DNA of 20,973 bases from Rhodobacteraceae bacterium UBA6141. GTDB lineage: Bacteria > Pseudomonadota > Alphaproteobacteria > Rhodobacterales > Rhodobacteraceae. The notes below the pieces were generated by a model. That model made no database searches, was not told the DNA's origin, and saw only the letters and a list, made by a program, of their open reading frames with translations. This document shows, one piece after another, positions 7,225 through 15,568 of the stretch (positions within the stretch are counted from its first letter, which is position 1; every line of letters begins with the position of its first letter). A program made the translations under genes and the position numbers. Location of the stretch: assembly GCA_002423245.1 (NCBI GenBank), contig DIVD01000015.1, positions 9,053-30,025 of the forward strand, given 5' to 3'.

Positions 7225-8463
7225 CTACGCAGCCACCGCCCGCAGCGGCCGTTCGCGCACCGGCAGGTGCACGATCGCCGAAAAGGCGCCGACCCCGACC
7301 CCCACCCACCACACGGCGTTGTAATTGCCGTAGAGGTCATACAGCCGCCCGCCCAGCCAGACGCCCATGAAGCTGCCGATCTGGTGGCTGAGGAACACGA
7401 AGCCATAGAGCGTGCCCATGTAGCGCAGCCCGTAGATATGCGCGACGAGCCCCGAGGTCAGCGGCACCGTCGCCAGCCAGAGCGAGCCCATCACCACCGA
7501 GAACACCAGCACCGAGGCCGGCGTGATCGGCATCATGATGAACGCCGCCGACGCGATCGTGCGGCCCAGATAGATCCAGGCCAGCAGGTATTTCTTCGTG
7601 TGCCGCCGCCCCAGCCAGCCCGCGGTGATGGTGCCGACGATATTGGCAAGCCCGATGACCGAAATCGCGATCGCGCCCAGCGACGAGGTGGTGGACACCC
7701 CCAGCGAGGCCAGCGTGCCCGAGGGGTCGATGGCGCCGCACATCTCTGTCACGAAGGCGGGGAAATGGGCGGTGATGAAGCCAAGCTGATAGCCGCAGGA
7801 AAAGAACCCCACGAAGATCAGCACGAAGGACGGGTCGCGGAACGCCCGGTTCAGCACGGTGCCAAGGCTCTCTTCCAGCTCGGCCCTGCCGGCGGGGGCG
7901 GGGGAGCGCATGAACGGCAGCGCGAAGATCGACGACAGGATCACCCCCGCAAAGATCACGAAGACGGTCTGCCAGCTGTAGACGGCCAGCAGCGCCTCGG
8001 CCACCGGCGCGCCGAAGACCTGCCCCGCCGATCCCGCCGCCGTGGCGATGCCAAGCGCGAGCGAGCGGTTCTCGGCGCTGCTGGCACGGCCCACCACGGC
8101 AAGGATCACGCCGAACCCGGTGCCGGCGATGCCGAAGCCCACCAGAATCTCCAGCAACTGATGCTGGAGCGGCGTCACCGCCAGCGAGGACAGCACCAGC
8201 CCCGCGGCATAAAGGATCGCGCCCGCGACGATCGCGCGGCGGTCGCCGAACTTTTCGGCGACCGCGCCGAAGATCGGCTGCCCGATCCCCCAGGCGAGGT
8301 TCTGGATCGCGATGGCCAGCGAGAATTCCGCCCGCGGCCAGCCGAACTCGGTTGCGATCGGCAGCTGGAACACGCCAAAGCTGGCGCGGACCGCGAAGTT
8401 GAGCATGATCACCACGCAAGCAGCGATCAGCACGGGGGTGAACAGCGGGGCGCGCGCTTGCAT
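7225..8463 (-). CDS. MFS transporter
   Basis: Major facilitator superfamily permease of 412 residues with about twelve hydrophobic helices in two bundles, separated by a charged central loop (AGRAELEESLGTVLNRAF region). The N-terminal half contains the F-G-V-F-Q-L-P-I-A and WGIGQPIFGAVAEKFGDRRA stretch, corresponding to the G-x-x-x-D-R-x-x-R loop motif of the superfamily. Overall look is of the monocarboxylate/oxalate-formate type, but the substrate is not determined. The start is ATG at 8463 on the minus strand, with an excellent AAGGAG (complement of 8471-8476). A 48-residue upstream extension is rejected as non-hydrophobic and lacking likeness. It is divergent from zapE and convergent with the OCD-family gene. 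Confidence 0.92.
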   Translation of the reverse strand: MQARAPLFTPVLIAACVVIMLNFAVRASFGVFQLPIATEFGWPRAEFSLAIAIQNLAWGIGQPIFGAVAEKFGDRRAIVAGAILYAAGLVLSSLAVTPLQHQLLEILVGFGIAGTGFGVILAVVGRASSAENRSLALGIATAAGSAGQVFGAPVAEALLAVYSWQTVFVIFAGVILSSIFALPFMRSPAPAGRAELEESLGTVLNRAFRDPSFVLIFVGFFSCGYQLGFITAHFPAFVTEMCGAIDPSGTLASLGVSTTSSLGAIAISVIGLANIVGTITAGWLGRRHTKKYLLAWIYLGRTIASAAFIMMPITPASVLVFSVVMGSLWLATVPLTSGLVAHIYGLRYMGTLYGFVFLSHQIGSFMGVWLGGRLYDLYGNYNAVWWVGVGVGAFSAIVHLPVRERPLRAVAA

Positions 8464-8519
8464 GGGGTGACTCCTTGTCGCGGGACCACAGGGTGCCGGA
8501 AATGGCGCCCGCGTCAAAT

Positions 8520-8540
8520 TCCGTTTTGTGACGGACACAA
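8520..8540. promoter_or_regulatory. Overlapping inverted repeats in the MFS-zapE divergent region
   Basis: TCCGT-N6-ACGGA (8520-8535) overlaps TTGTG-N5-CACAA (8526-8540) in an AT-richer patch of the 142-base divergent intergenic region. Symmetry of this type suggests an operator or promoter zone serving one or both genes. It does not match the FNR/CRP-type TTGAT-N4-ATCAA pattern well. Confidence 0.4.
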
Positions 8541-8605
8541 TTGCGCCGTCGACCTGCGCCCGCGGCGGCTTCCCTTGCCCCTGCCCGCGCGCTATCCCGT
8601 CAGCC

Positions 8606-9700
8606 ATGACAGAGACGCTGACCCAGATCTATGACCGGCTGACCCATGAGGGCAGCTTGCGCGCCGATCCGGCGCAGCGCGCCGCCCTGCCGCTGCTGCA
8701 AGCCGTGCGCGAGGCGCTGGAGGCGCCGCCGCCGAAGCGCGGCCTTTTCGGCTTGCGCGCCAGGGCACCGGCGCCGCCGAAGGGGCTCTACCTCTGGGGC
8801 GGGGTCGGGCGCGGCAAGTCGATGCTGATGGATCTCTTCATGGACAATGTGGGCATCAGCGCCAAGCGCCGGGTGCATTTCCACGCCTTCATGCAGGAGA
8901 TCCAGAACCGCCTGCACGAGGTGCGCAAGACCGGCGTGCAGGACGCGATCCGCCCGGTGGCCGAGGCGGTGGCCGAGGAGGTGCGCCTGTTGTGCTTCGA
9001 CGAGATGCAGATCACCGACATCGCCGATGCGATGATCGTCGGGCGGCTGTTCCAGTACCTGTTCGAAATGGGGGTGGTGGTCGTCACCACCTCGAACCGG
9101 GTGCCCGAGGATCTCTACAAGAACGGGCTGAACCGGCCGCTGTTCCTGCCGTTCATCGCGTTGATCCGCGACAACATGGTGGTGCATGAACTGGAAAGCG
9201 AGACGGATTATCGCCAGCACCGGCTTGCGGGCACGCAGGTCTATTTCTGCCCCGCCGATGCCAGGGCCGCGCGCGCCATCGAGGCGATCTGGCAGGAGCT
9301 GACGGGCGGCGGCGGCGAGGGGCCGCTGGTGCTCAAGGTCAAGGGGCGCGAGGTGGTGCTGCCCGATGCGCGCTCCGGCGTGGCGCGGGCGAGCTTCTGG
9401 GATCTGTGCGGCAAGCCGCTGGGCCCGGCCGACTATCTGGCGATCGCCGAAGCGGTGCGGGTGCTGATCCTCGAGGAGGTGCCGCTGCTCTCCTCGTCCA
9501 ACTTCAACGAGGCGAAGCGCTTCGTGACGCTGATCGACGCGCTCTACGAGGCGAAGGTGCGGCTGATCTGCTCGGCCGCCGCCAGCCCGGAAACCCTGTA
9601 TATCGAGGGCGAGGGCAGCTTCGAATTCGAGCGCACCGCCAGCCGGCTGCGCGAGATGCAGGCCGCCGATTGGGGCGCCGATGCGCCGGGCGGGCGCTGA
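8606..9700 (+). CDS. zapE: Cell division protein ZapE / AFG1-like ATPase
   Basis: P-loop ATPase of 364 residues in the AFG1/ZapE family. In E. coli, ZapE acts at the division ring under low oxygen or heat; the mitochondrial relative AFG1/LACE1 works in protein quality control. Walker A is GGVGRGKS (65-72) and Walker B is LLCFDE (128-133), followed by the family segment MQITDIADAMI. Sensor-like TTSNRVPEDLY and the C-terminal FNEAKRFVTLIDALYE motif are also present. Start ATG 8606 is chosen because the family N-terminus (M-x-x-x-L-x-x-x-Y-D-x-L) begins here; no good Shine-Dalgarno is visible. An upstream GTG at 8528 lies within the inverted repeat and is unlikely. It is divergent from the MFS gene and convergent with the LLM gene. 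Confidence 0.94.
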   Translation: MTETLTQIYDRLTHEGSLRADPAQRAALPLLQAVREALEAPPPKRGLFGLRARAPAPPKGLYLWGGVGRGKSMLMDLFMDNVGISAKRRVHFHAFMQEIQNRLHEVRKTGVQDAIRPVAEAVAEEVRLLCFDEMQITDIADAMIVGRLFQYLFEMGVVVVTTSNRVPEDLYKNGLNRPLFLPFIALIRDNMVVHELESETDYRQHRLAGTQVYFCPADARAARAIEAIWQELTGGGGEGPLVLKVKGREVVLPDARSGVARASFWDLCGKPLGPADYLAIAEAVRVLILEEVPLLSSSNFNEAKRFVTLIDALYEAKVRLICSAAASPETLYIEGEGSFEFERTASRLREMQAADWGADAPGGR

Positions 9701-9757
9701 TCCCGCGCCGCCGCGCGGCCGGCGGATCCTGCGCCCCCGCGGCGCAGCGGCCGTCGC

Positions 9758-10786
9758 TCAGGCCAGCATGTCGCGGACCATCGGGATGACCCTGGTCCCG
9801 TAAAGCTCGATCGCGTCCAGCAGCACGCCCGGCTGCTGCGGGCCGGCCGAATATTTCAGGTCGAACCGCTGCGCCCCCAGCTTGCGCACCGTCGCGGCGA
9901 TCTTTCTCGCCACCGTTTCCGGGCTGCCGACATAGAGCGAGCCATGCTCGACCTCGCGCTCGTAATCCGCGCGGCGCAGTTGCGGCCAGCCGCGCGAGCC
10001 GCCGATCAGGTCGTGCATCGCCTTGTAGCCGGGCCAGAAGCGCTCGCGCGCCTCGGCATCCGTCGGCCCGACATGGCCGGGGGAATGCACACCGACCGGC
10101 TGCGGCGGCGTGCCAAGCTGCTCCCACGCCTGATGGTAGAGATCGACATAGGGCTTGAACCGGCCCGGGCTGCCGCCGATGATCGCCAGCATCATCGGCA
10201 GGCCGTGGCGAACCGTCCGCAGCACCGATTCCGGGCTGCCGCCGACGCCGACCCACGCCTTCAGCGGCGATTCCGGGCGGGGATAGACCACCTGCCCCTG
10301 GAGCGCGGCGCGGGTGCGGCCATGCCAGTTGACCCTTTCCTCGCGCAAGAGCCGGGTCAGCAGGTCGAGCTTCTCCTCGAACAGCACCTCGTAGTCGCGC
10401 ATGTCATGGCCGAACAGCGGGAAGCTTTCGGTGAACGAGCCGCGGCCAAGGATCATCTCGGCCCGCCCGTTCGACAGCGCGTCCAGCGTCGCGAACCGCT
10501 CGAACAGCCGCACCGGGTCATCCGAGGACAGCACCGTCACGGCGGTGCCGATGCGCAGCCGCCCGGTTTTCGCGGCAATCGCGGCCATCACGATTTCCGG
10601 GGCCGAGACGGCGAAATCCGCGCGGTGATGCTCGCCGATGCCGAGGAAATCGACGCCGACCTGATCGGCCGTGACCGCCTCTGCCAGCAGATTGCGCAGC
10701 GTCTGGGCATGACTTTGCAGCGTGCCGTCCGGGTTTGCGTTGACATCGCCGAAGGTGTCGAGGCCGAGTTCGATCCCGGTGGTCAT
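9758..10786 (-). CDS. LLM class flavin-dependent oxidoreductase
   Basis: Luciferase-like (TIM-barrel, FMN/F420-type) oxidoreductase of 342 residues. The N-terminal ELGLDTFGDV strand, GIGEHHRADFAVSAPE motif, TAVTVLSSDDPVRLFERFATLDALSNGR segment and late YVGSPETVARKI motif are characteristic of bacterial luciferase-like enzymes. It most resembles the LLM subgroup with an N-terminal F-G-D-V segment (2I7G-type), whose substrates are unknown. The start is ATG at 10786 on the minus strand, with AGGAGG 7 bases upstream; the 23-residue upstream extension is rejected. The gene follows folC on the same strand after a 132-base gap that holds the tandem repeats. Confidence 0.92.
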   Translation of the reverse strand: MTTGIELGLDTFGDVNANPDGTLQSHAQTLRNLLAEAVTADQVGVDFLGIGEHHRADFAVSAPEIVMAAIAAKTGRLRIGTAVTVLSSDDPVRLFERFATLDALSNGRAEMILGRGSFTESFPLFGHDMRDYEVLFEEKLDLLTRLLREERVNWHGRTRAALQGQVVYPRPESPLKAWVGVGGSPESVLRTVRHGLPMMLAIIGGSPGRFKPYVDLYHQAWEQLGTPPQPVGVHSPGHVGPTDAEARERFWPGYKAMHDLIGGSRGWPQLRRADYEREVEHGSLYVGSPETVARKIAATVRKLGAQRFDLKYSAGPQQPGVLLDAIELYGTRVIPMVRDMLA

Positions 10787-10868
10787 GAAGGTGCCTCCTG
10801 TGCAGCGTTGCCGCGAAGGTAAGGGGCCGGGGCGCGGGCCACAACGGCGCTGCATGTGCGCCTGCGCC

Positions 10869-10913
10869 CCGGTGCTGTGCGTCCCGGTGCTGTGCGTGCC
10901 GGTGCTGTGCGGG
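10869..10913. repeat. Three tandem 15-bp repeats between folC and the LLM oxidoreductase gene
   Basis: Three adjacent units of CCGGTGCTGTGCGTC/G (10869-10883, 10884-10898, 10899-10913), identical except at the last bases (GTC, GTG, GGG). The array ends 6 bases before the folC stop codon complement, so it lies just downstream of folC and in the leader/promoter zone of the LLM gene. Function unknown. Confidence 0.9.
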
Positions 10914-10918
10914 CTGCG

Positions 10919-12202
10919 TCAGCCGTTCTCGCGCAGCACGCTGCCGGCGAGGTAGAGCGAGCCGCAGATCAGGATGCGGGCGGCGGGGTCGGCGGCGGCG
11001 ATGCGCTGCACGGCGGCCAGCACCGAGGGCGCGGTCTGCGCGGCAAGCCCGGCGGCACGGGCGGCGGCCTCGGTCTGTTCGGCGGTCAGGGTGTTCGCCT
11101 CGCCGGGGATCGACACCGCGGTCAGGCTGGCGGCCCGGGCGGCCAGCGGGCGCAGGTAGCCGCCGATGTCCTTGGTGCTGAGCATCCCGACCACCAGATG
11201 CGTCGGCCGCCGCGGCATCTGCGCCAGCGTTTCCGCCAGCGCCTCGCCCGCCGCGGGATTGTGGCCACCGTCGAGCCACAGCTCGGCATCCGGTGCCGCC
11301 AGCGGCAGCGGACCCCGGCGCAGGCGCTGCATCCGGGCGGGCCAGTCGGCGCGCGTCACCGCCGCCTCGCAGGCGGCCTCGCCCGCGCCCAGATGGCGCA
11401 GGGCGGCCAGCGCGGCACCGGCGTTGTGGATCTGGTGGGGGCCGGGCAGGTTCGGAAGCGGCAGGTCCACAAGCCCGGTTTCGTCCTGATAGACCAGCCG
11501 CCCGCGCTCGGCCTGCACATGCCAGTGCTGGCCATGCACCAGCAGCGGCGCGCCCAGCCGGGCCGCCCGCCGCTCGATCACCTCCAGCGCGGCGTCCTGC
11601 TGCGGGCCGACGATGCAGGGCACGCCGCGCTTGAGGATCCCCGCCTTCTCGGCCGCGATCTCTGCCAGCGTCTCGCCCAGATAGTGCTGATGGTCGATGG
11701 ACACGGGCGTGATGATCGTCAGGCGCGGGGCCTCGACCACGTTCGTCGCGTCCAGCCGCCCGCCAAGCCCGACCTCCAGCAGCGTCCAGTCGGCGGGCGT
11801 GCGGGCGAAGCCCAGCAGGGCGGCGCAGGTGGTGATCTCGAAAAACGTGATGGGCTGCCCGTCATTCGCCCGCCAGCATTCATCCAGCAGCGCGGTCAGC
11901 TCCGGCTCGGGGATGATCTTCCCGGCGAGGCGGATGCGTTCGTGGAACCATGCCAGATGCGGCGAGGTATAGGCGTGCACCCTCTCCCCCCGCGATTCGA
12001 GCCCCGCGCGGATCATCGCCTGGGTCGAGCCCTTGCCGTTGGTGCCCGCGACATGGATCACCGGCGGCAGCCGCTGTTCGGGATGGCCAAGCGCCGCCAG
12101 AAGCCGCCAGACCCTGTCCAGCGTCAGGTCGATGATCCTGGGATGCAGCGCCATCATCCGGGCGAGGATGGCGTCCGATCCCGCGCCGGCGGGCGAGGTC
12201 AC
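10919..12202 (-). CDS. folC: Bifunctional folylpolyglutamate synthase / dihydrofolate synthase
   Basis: Cytoplasmic Mur-ligase-type ATP-dependent enzyme of 427 residues that makes dihydrofolate from dihydropteroate plus glutamate and adds further glutamates. The P-loop GTNGKGS (53-59) is clear. Other family motifs are SPHLAWFHERIRL, a SIDHQHYLGETLAEIAAEKAGI segment (H-x-x-x-L-G-x-T-x-x-x-I-A-x-E-K-A-G-I), a D-G-G-H-N-P-A motif and a C-terminal CGSLYLAG. The start is GTG at 12202 on the minus strand, overlapping the accD stop in the arrangement GTGA. The SDAILARMMALHP N-terminus matches alphaproteobacterial FolC. The overlap indicates translational coupling with accD, a common alphaproteobacterial pairing. 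The apparent open frame extending much further upstream is an antisense artefact of accD. Confidence 0.95.
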   Translation of the reverse strand: MTSPAGAGSDAILARMMALHPRIIDLTLDRVWRLLAALGHPEQRLPPVIHVAGTNGKGSTQAMIRAGLESRGERVHAYTSPHLAWFHERIRLAGKIIPEPELTALLDECWRANDGQPITFFEITTCAALLGFARTPADWTLLEVGLGGRLDATNVVEAPRLTIITPVSIDHQHYLGETLAEIAAEKAGILKRGVPCIVGPQQDAALEVIERRAARLGAPLLVHGQHWHVQAERGRLVYQDETGLVDLPLPNLPGPHQIHNAGAALAALRHLGAGEAACEAAVTRADWPARMQRLRRGPLPLAAPDAELWLDGGHNPAAGEALAETLAQMPRRPTHLVVGMLSTKDIGGYLRPLAARAASLTAVSIPGEANTLTAEQTEAAARAAGLAAQTAPSVLAAVQRIAAADPAARILICGSLYLAGSVLRENG

Positions 12203-13215
12203 GGTTTGGCGGCTGGCTTGGCGGCGGCCTTCGGAGCCGCCTTTTCCGGCGCGGGGGCGCCCTTCTCCGGCGCGGGCGCGGGCCCCGCAACCGGCTCGGC
12301 CGGGGCGGCAGGCGCGGAGGCTGCGGCTTCGGGCCTTGGCGCGGGCAGATCGCCCGCAACCGCCGGCGGTTGCCGCATCAGCAGCCGCAGCACCGTCACC
12401 AGTTCCTCGCGCAGCTTCTTGCGGTGGGTCACCCGGTCCAGCATGCCGTGGTCCAGGAGATACTCCGCGCGCTGAAAGCCCTCGGGCAGCGTCTCGCGGA
12501 TCGTCTGCTCGATCACCCGCGGCCCGGCAAAGCAGATCAGCGCGTTCGGCTCGGCAATCTGCACATCGCCCAGCATCGCATAGCTGGCCGTCACGCCGCC
12601 GGTGGTGGGATGGGTCAGCACCACCACATAGGGCAGCCCCGCCTCCTTCAGCATCTGCACGGCAACGGTGGTGCGCGGCATCTGCATCAGGCTGAGGATG
12701 CCCTCCTGCATCCGCGCGCCGCCCGCCGCCGAAAACAGCACCAGCGGCCGCTTCATCTCGACCGCGCGCTGCGCGGCGGCGATGATCGCGTTGCCGACAT
12801 ACATGCCCATCGACCCGGCCATGAAGCTGAAATCCTGCGCGGCGACGACCATGGGCGTGCGGGCAATCTCGCCCTCGGCCACCAGCATCGCCTCCTTCTC
12901 GCCGGTGGCTTTCTGCGCGGCGCGCATCCGGTCGGGATATTTCTTCTGGTCGCGGAACTGCAACGGGTCGATCAACGGCTCCGGCACCTTCACCTCGGTG
13001 AAGATCCCGCCATCGAACAGCGCGGCAAAGCGTGCGCGGGGCGTGATCCCCATGTGGTGATCGCAACTGGTGCAGACGTTCAGGTTGTCGGCCAGCTCGC
13101 GGTGAAACAGCATGGTCCCGCATTCGGGGCATTTGGTCCACAGGTTCTCGGGCACCTCGCGGCGCGAGAACAGCGAGTTGATCTTGGGTCGGACGTAGTT
13201 CGAGATCCAGTTCAT
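12199..13215 (-). CDS. accD: Acetyl-CoA carboxylase carboxyltransferase subunit beta
   Basis: Beta subunit (338 residues) of the carboxyltransferase that moves the carboxyl group from carboxybiotin to acetyl-CoA, the first committed step of fatty-acid synthesis. It works with AccA. The N-terminal zinc ribbon is visible as C29-x2-C32 and C48-x2-C51. The crotonase-fold core includes FSAAGGARMQEG and LTHPTTGGVTASYAMLGD. After residue 282 it carries an unusual Ala/Pro/Lys/Glu-rich tail with PAPEK repeats to residue 338, longer than the roughly 285-305 residue core family. The start is ATG at 13215 on the minus strand with GGGAG 8 bases upstream. It is coupled to folC by a 4-base overlap and divergent from ilvD. 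Confidence 0.95.
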   Translation of the reverse strand: MNWISNYVRPKINSLFSRREVPENLWTKCPECGTMLFHRELADNLNVCTSCDHHMGITPRARFAALFDGGIFTEVKVPEPLIDPLQFRDQKKYPDRMRAAQKATGEKEAMLVAEGEIARTPMVVAAQDFSFMAGSMGMYVGNAIIAAAQRAVEMKRPLVLFSAAGGARMQEGILSLMQMPRTTVAVQMLKEAGLPYVVVLTHPTTGGVTASYAMLGDVQIAEPNALICFAGPRVIEQTIRETLPEGFQRAEYLLDHGMLDRVTHRKKLREELVTVLRLLMRQPPAVAGDLPAPRPEAAASAPAAPAEPVAGPAPAPEKGAPAPEKAAPKAAAKPAAKP

Positions 13216-13255
13216 CGCGTCGCTCCCGGTCGGCCGCCTGTCTGCATGTGCGCCC

Positions 13256-13284
13256 GAAATAAGCGCCAGGGGCGGGAAATGCAA
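13256..13284 (-). promoter_or_regulatory. Weak candidate promoter for accD-folC
   Basis: On the minus strand, TTGCAT (13284-13279), 17-base spacer, TATTTC (13261-13256). Spacing is ideal, but only three of six positions match in each hexamer. It lies in the lowest-GC patch of the accD-ilvD divergent region, about 40 bases before the accD start. Confidence 0.3.
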
Positions 13285-13439
13285 TCGCAGGCCGGCCCCG
13301 CCGCCACCCGGGCAGCGCCTTGCCAGCCGCAGCGACGGTTCCGCGGCGCCCGGCGGGACGGGGCGGCACGATCCTGCCTTGCCCCGGCCGGCGCGGGACA
13401 TTATTCCCTTGCGGCAGCCAATTCCGGGGAGGACAGCCC

Positions 13440-15176
13440 ATGATGAAGAACACCCGTTTCGACAAGTCCCGGCTTCCCAGCCGCCATGTCACCGAAGGGC
13501 CGGAGCGCGCGCCGCATCGCAGCTACTTCTACGCGATGGGCATCACCGAGGAAGAGATCCACCAGCCCTGGGTCGGCGTGGCCACCTGCTGGAACGAGGC
13601 GGCGCCGTGCAACATCGCGCTGAACCGGCAGGCGCAATCGGTGAAGATGGGCGTCAAGAAGGGCGGCGGCACCCCGCGCGAATTCACCACCATCACCGTC
13701 ACCGACGGCATCGCGATGGGGCATGAGGGAATGCGCTCCTCGCTGGCCAGCCGCGATGCCATTGCCGACACGGTGGAGCTGACCATGCGCGGCCATTGCT
13801 ATGACGCCATCGTCGGGCTGGCGGGCTGCGACAAGTCGTTGCCGGGGATGATGATGGCGATGGTGCGGCTGAACGTGCCATCGGTGTTCATCTATGGCGG
13901 GTCGATCCTGCCGGGCCGGCTGAACGGCAAGGATGTGGTGGTGCAGGACGTGTTCGAGGCGGTCGGCCAGCACGCCGCCGGCAACATGACCGATGCGGAA
14001 CTGGCGATCCTCGAACGGGTGGCCTGCCCCTCGGCGGGGGCCTGCGGCGGGCAATACACCGCCAACACCATGGCCTGCGTGTCCGAGGCGATCGGGCTTG
14101 CGCTGATGAACTCGTCGGGCGCGCCGGCCCCCTATGAAAGCCGCGACCAGTATGGCGATGCCTCGGGCGTTGCGGTGATGCACCTGATCGAGAAGAACAT
14201 CCGCGCCCGCGACATCGTGACCCGCAAGGCGCTGGAAAACGCCGCGCGGGTGGTGGCCTGCACCGGCGGGTCCACCAATGCCGGGCTGCACCTGCCCGCC
14301 ATCGCGCATGAGGCGGGGATCGACTTCGACCTGTTCGACGTGTGCGAGATCTTCCGCGACACGCCCTATTTCGTCTCGCTCCGCCCCGGTGGCGAGTATG
14401 TGGCGAAAGACCTCTACGAGGCCGGCGGCGTGCCGGTGGTGATGAAGGAGCTGCGCAAGGCGGGCTTGCTGCACGAGGATTGCATGACCGCCAGCGGCCG
14501 CGCCCTCGGCGAGGAGCTGGACCTGATCGCGCACGAGGCGGACGGCAAGGTCATCTACCCGATCGAGACGCCGATCACCGCGACCGGCGGCGTCGTCGGC
14601 CTGCGCGGCAACCTCGCGCCCGACGGGGCCATCGTGAAGGTTGCCGGCATGGCGCCCGAGCATCAGGTGTTCACCGGCCCGGCGCGCGTGTTCGAATGCG
14701 AGGAAGAAGCGTTCGAGGCGGTGCAGAACCGCGGCTATGCCGAAGGGGACGTGATCGTGATCCGCAACGAGGGCCCGGCGGGCGGGCCGGGGATGCGCGA
14801 GATGCTGTCCACCACCGCCGCGCTGTCCGGGCAGGGCATGGGCAAGAAGGTCGCGCTGATCACCGATGGCCGCTTCTCGGGCGCAACGCGCGGCTTCTGC
14901 GTCGGCCATGTCGGCCCCGAAGCGGCGCATGGCGGGCCGATCGCGCTGCTGAAGACCGGCGACATGATCACCATCGACGCGATCAGGGGCGAGATCTCGG
15001 TCGCGCTGAGCGCTGAGGAACTGGCGGCGCGCAAGGCGGTCTGGCCCGGCCCGCGCAAGACCGACTACACCAGCGGCGCGCTGTGGAAATACGCGCAACT
15101 GGTCGGCGTGGCGCGTTACGGCGCGGTCACCCATCCGGGCGCCAGGGCCGAGGCGCATGTCTACATGGACCAGTGA
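13440..15176 (+). CDS. ilvD: Dihydroxy-acid dehydratase
   Basis: Iron-sulfur dehydratase of 578 residues that converts 2,3-dihydroxy-isovalerate (or -3-methylvalerate) to the 2-keto acid in valine, isoleucine and leucine synthesis. The three expected [2Fe-2S] cysteines are C57 in AAPCN, C130 in GCDKSLPG and C202 in SAGACGGQYTANTM. The GGSTNAGLHLPAIAHEAG and TDGRFSGATRGFCVGHV segments are also typical. The pattern fits true IlvD of the GACGG type rather than Edd or sugar-acid dehydratases. Start ATG 13440 follows GGGGAGG at 13426-13432 by 7 bases; an adjacent in-frame ATG at 13443 is possible. An upstream extension of 40 residues is rejected. It is divergent from accD across 224 bases. Confidence 0.95.
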   Translation: MMKNTRFDKSRLPSRHVTEGPERAPHRSYFYAMGITEEEIHQPWVGVATCWNEAAPCNIALNRQAQSVKMGVKKGGGTPREFTTITVTDGIAMGHEGMRSSLASRDAIADTVELTMRGHCYDAIVGLAGCDKSLPGMMMAMVRLNVPSVFIYGGSILPGRLNGKDVVVQDVFEAVGQHAAGNMTDAELAILERVACPSAGACGGQYTANTMACVSEAIGLALMNSSGAPAPYESRDQYGDASGVAVMHLIEKNIRARDIVTRKALENAARVVACTGGSTNAGLHLPAIAHEAGIDFDLFDVCEIFRDTPYFVSLRPGGEYVAKDLYEAGGVPVVMKELRKAGLLHEDCMTASGRALGEELDLIAHEADGKVIYPIETPITATGGVVGLRGNLAPDGAIVKVAGMAPEHQVFTGPARVFECEEEAFEAVQNRGYAEGDVIVIRNEGPAGGPGMREMLSTTAALSGQGMGKKVALITDGRFSGATRGFCVGHVGPEAAHGGPIALLKTGDMITIDAIRGEISVALSAEELAARKAVWPGPRKTDYTSGALWKYAQLVGVARYGAVTHPGARAEAHVYMDQ

Positions 15177-15568
15177 TGGCGCCGGCGCCGCGCGCCCCGC
15201 GCCCGGTGCTGCCGCTTTGCGGGCGGATGGTGATGCCGTCCGAGTCGGGGCGGCCGCTGCCGGACGGCGGCGCGCGGGCCACACTCGATGCCTTCGTCGC
15301 GCGGATGCAGGCGGCGCCCCCCCTCGCGCCGGGCGCAATCGCCCGCCATCTGGCCAAGGGCACTCCCTTTTCCGCCCGCGCAACCATCCCCGTTAACTAT
15401 TTCCGTGCTATGGCAAGATGCGCGGCCCGACGATTCGGCGCCGGCAACCTGCTGCCCGGATTGATGAATGACCGACCAGATCGATTCTCTCTTCGACCGG
15501 CTCATGCACCGGCGTGTCCTGCGGCGCTGGGGCCGCGCGGCGACAGAGGCCGAGGCGATCGACCTTGA
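15176..15568 (+). CDS. Doubtful small ORF overlapping the ilvD stop
   Basis: An ORF of 130 codons whose ATG overlaps the ilvD TGA (TGATG at 15174-15178), an arrangement seen in coupled genes. The first 60 or so codons have strong third-position G/C preference, as real genes here do. After about 15365 the codon pattern weakens, and the last 101 bases overlap the DUF6478 gene in another frame. The product (MAPAPRAPRPVLPLCGRM and onward) shows no domain I recognise. It may be a real small protein, a remnant of a gene whose end has decayed, or chance. The 291 bases between ilvD and the next gene otherwise hold only an AT-richer patch (15385-15420), presumably promoter for the next gene. Confidence 0.3.
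   Translation: MAPAPRAPRPVLPLCGRMVMPSESGRPLPDGGARATLDAFVARMQAAPPLAPGAIARHLAKGTPFSARATIPVNYFRAMARCAARRFGAGNLLPGLMNDRPDRFSLRPAHAPACPAALGPRGDRGRGDRP

Noticed and set aside
7156..8634. 492-codon plus-strand open frame opposite the MFS gene
   Set aside because: Arg/His/Gln-rich product without domains; the minus strand encodes a twelve-helix transporter with a strong ribosome site.
10856..12475. 539-codon plus-strand open frame opposite folC and accD
   Set aside because: Shadow frame; both minus-strand genes are identified by catalytic motifs.
13376..13406. TTGCCC...CATTAT as the ilvD promoter
   Set aside because: The spacer is only 14 bases for the best hexamers, and other pairings match poorly.
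12203..13492. Apparent 5' extension of folC to an 857-residue protein
   Set aside because: The extension is an alternative frame through accD on the same strand. The FolC N-terminus and GTGA overlap place the start at 12202.
13401..15383. 660-codon open frame on the minus strand opposite ilvD
   Set aside because: It lies entirely opposite a clear ilvD; the composition is His/Arg/Ala-rich and meaningless.
15385..15420. GTTAACTATTTCCGTGCTAT patch before DUF6478 as a CtrA site or promoter
   Set aside because: Only one TTAAC half-site is present, and no -35/-10 pair has acceptable spacing; it is only an AT-richer patch.
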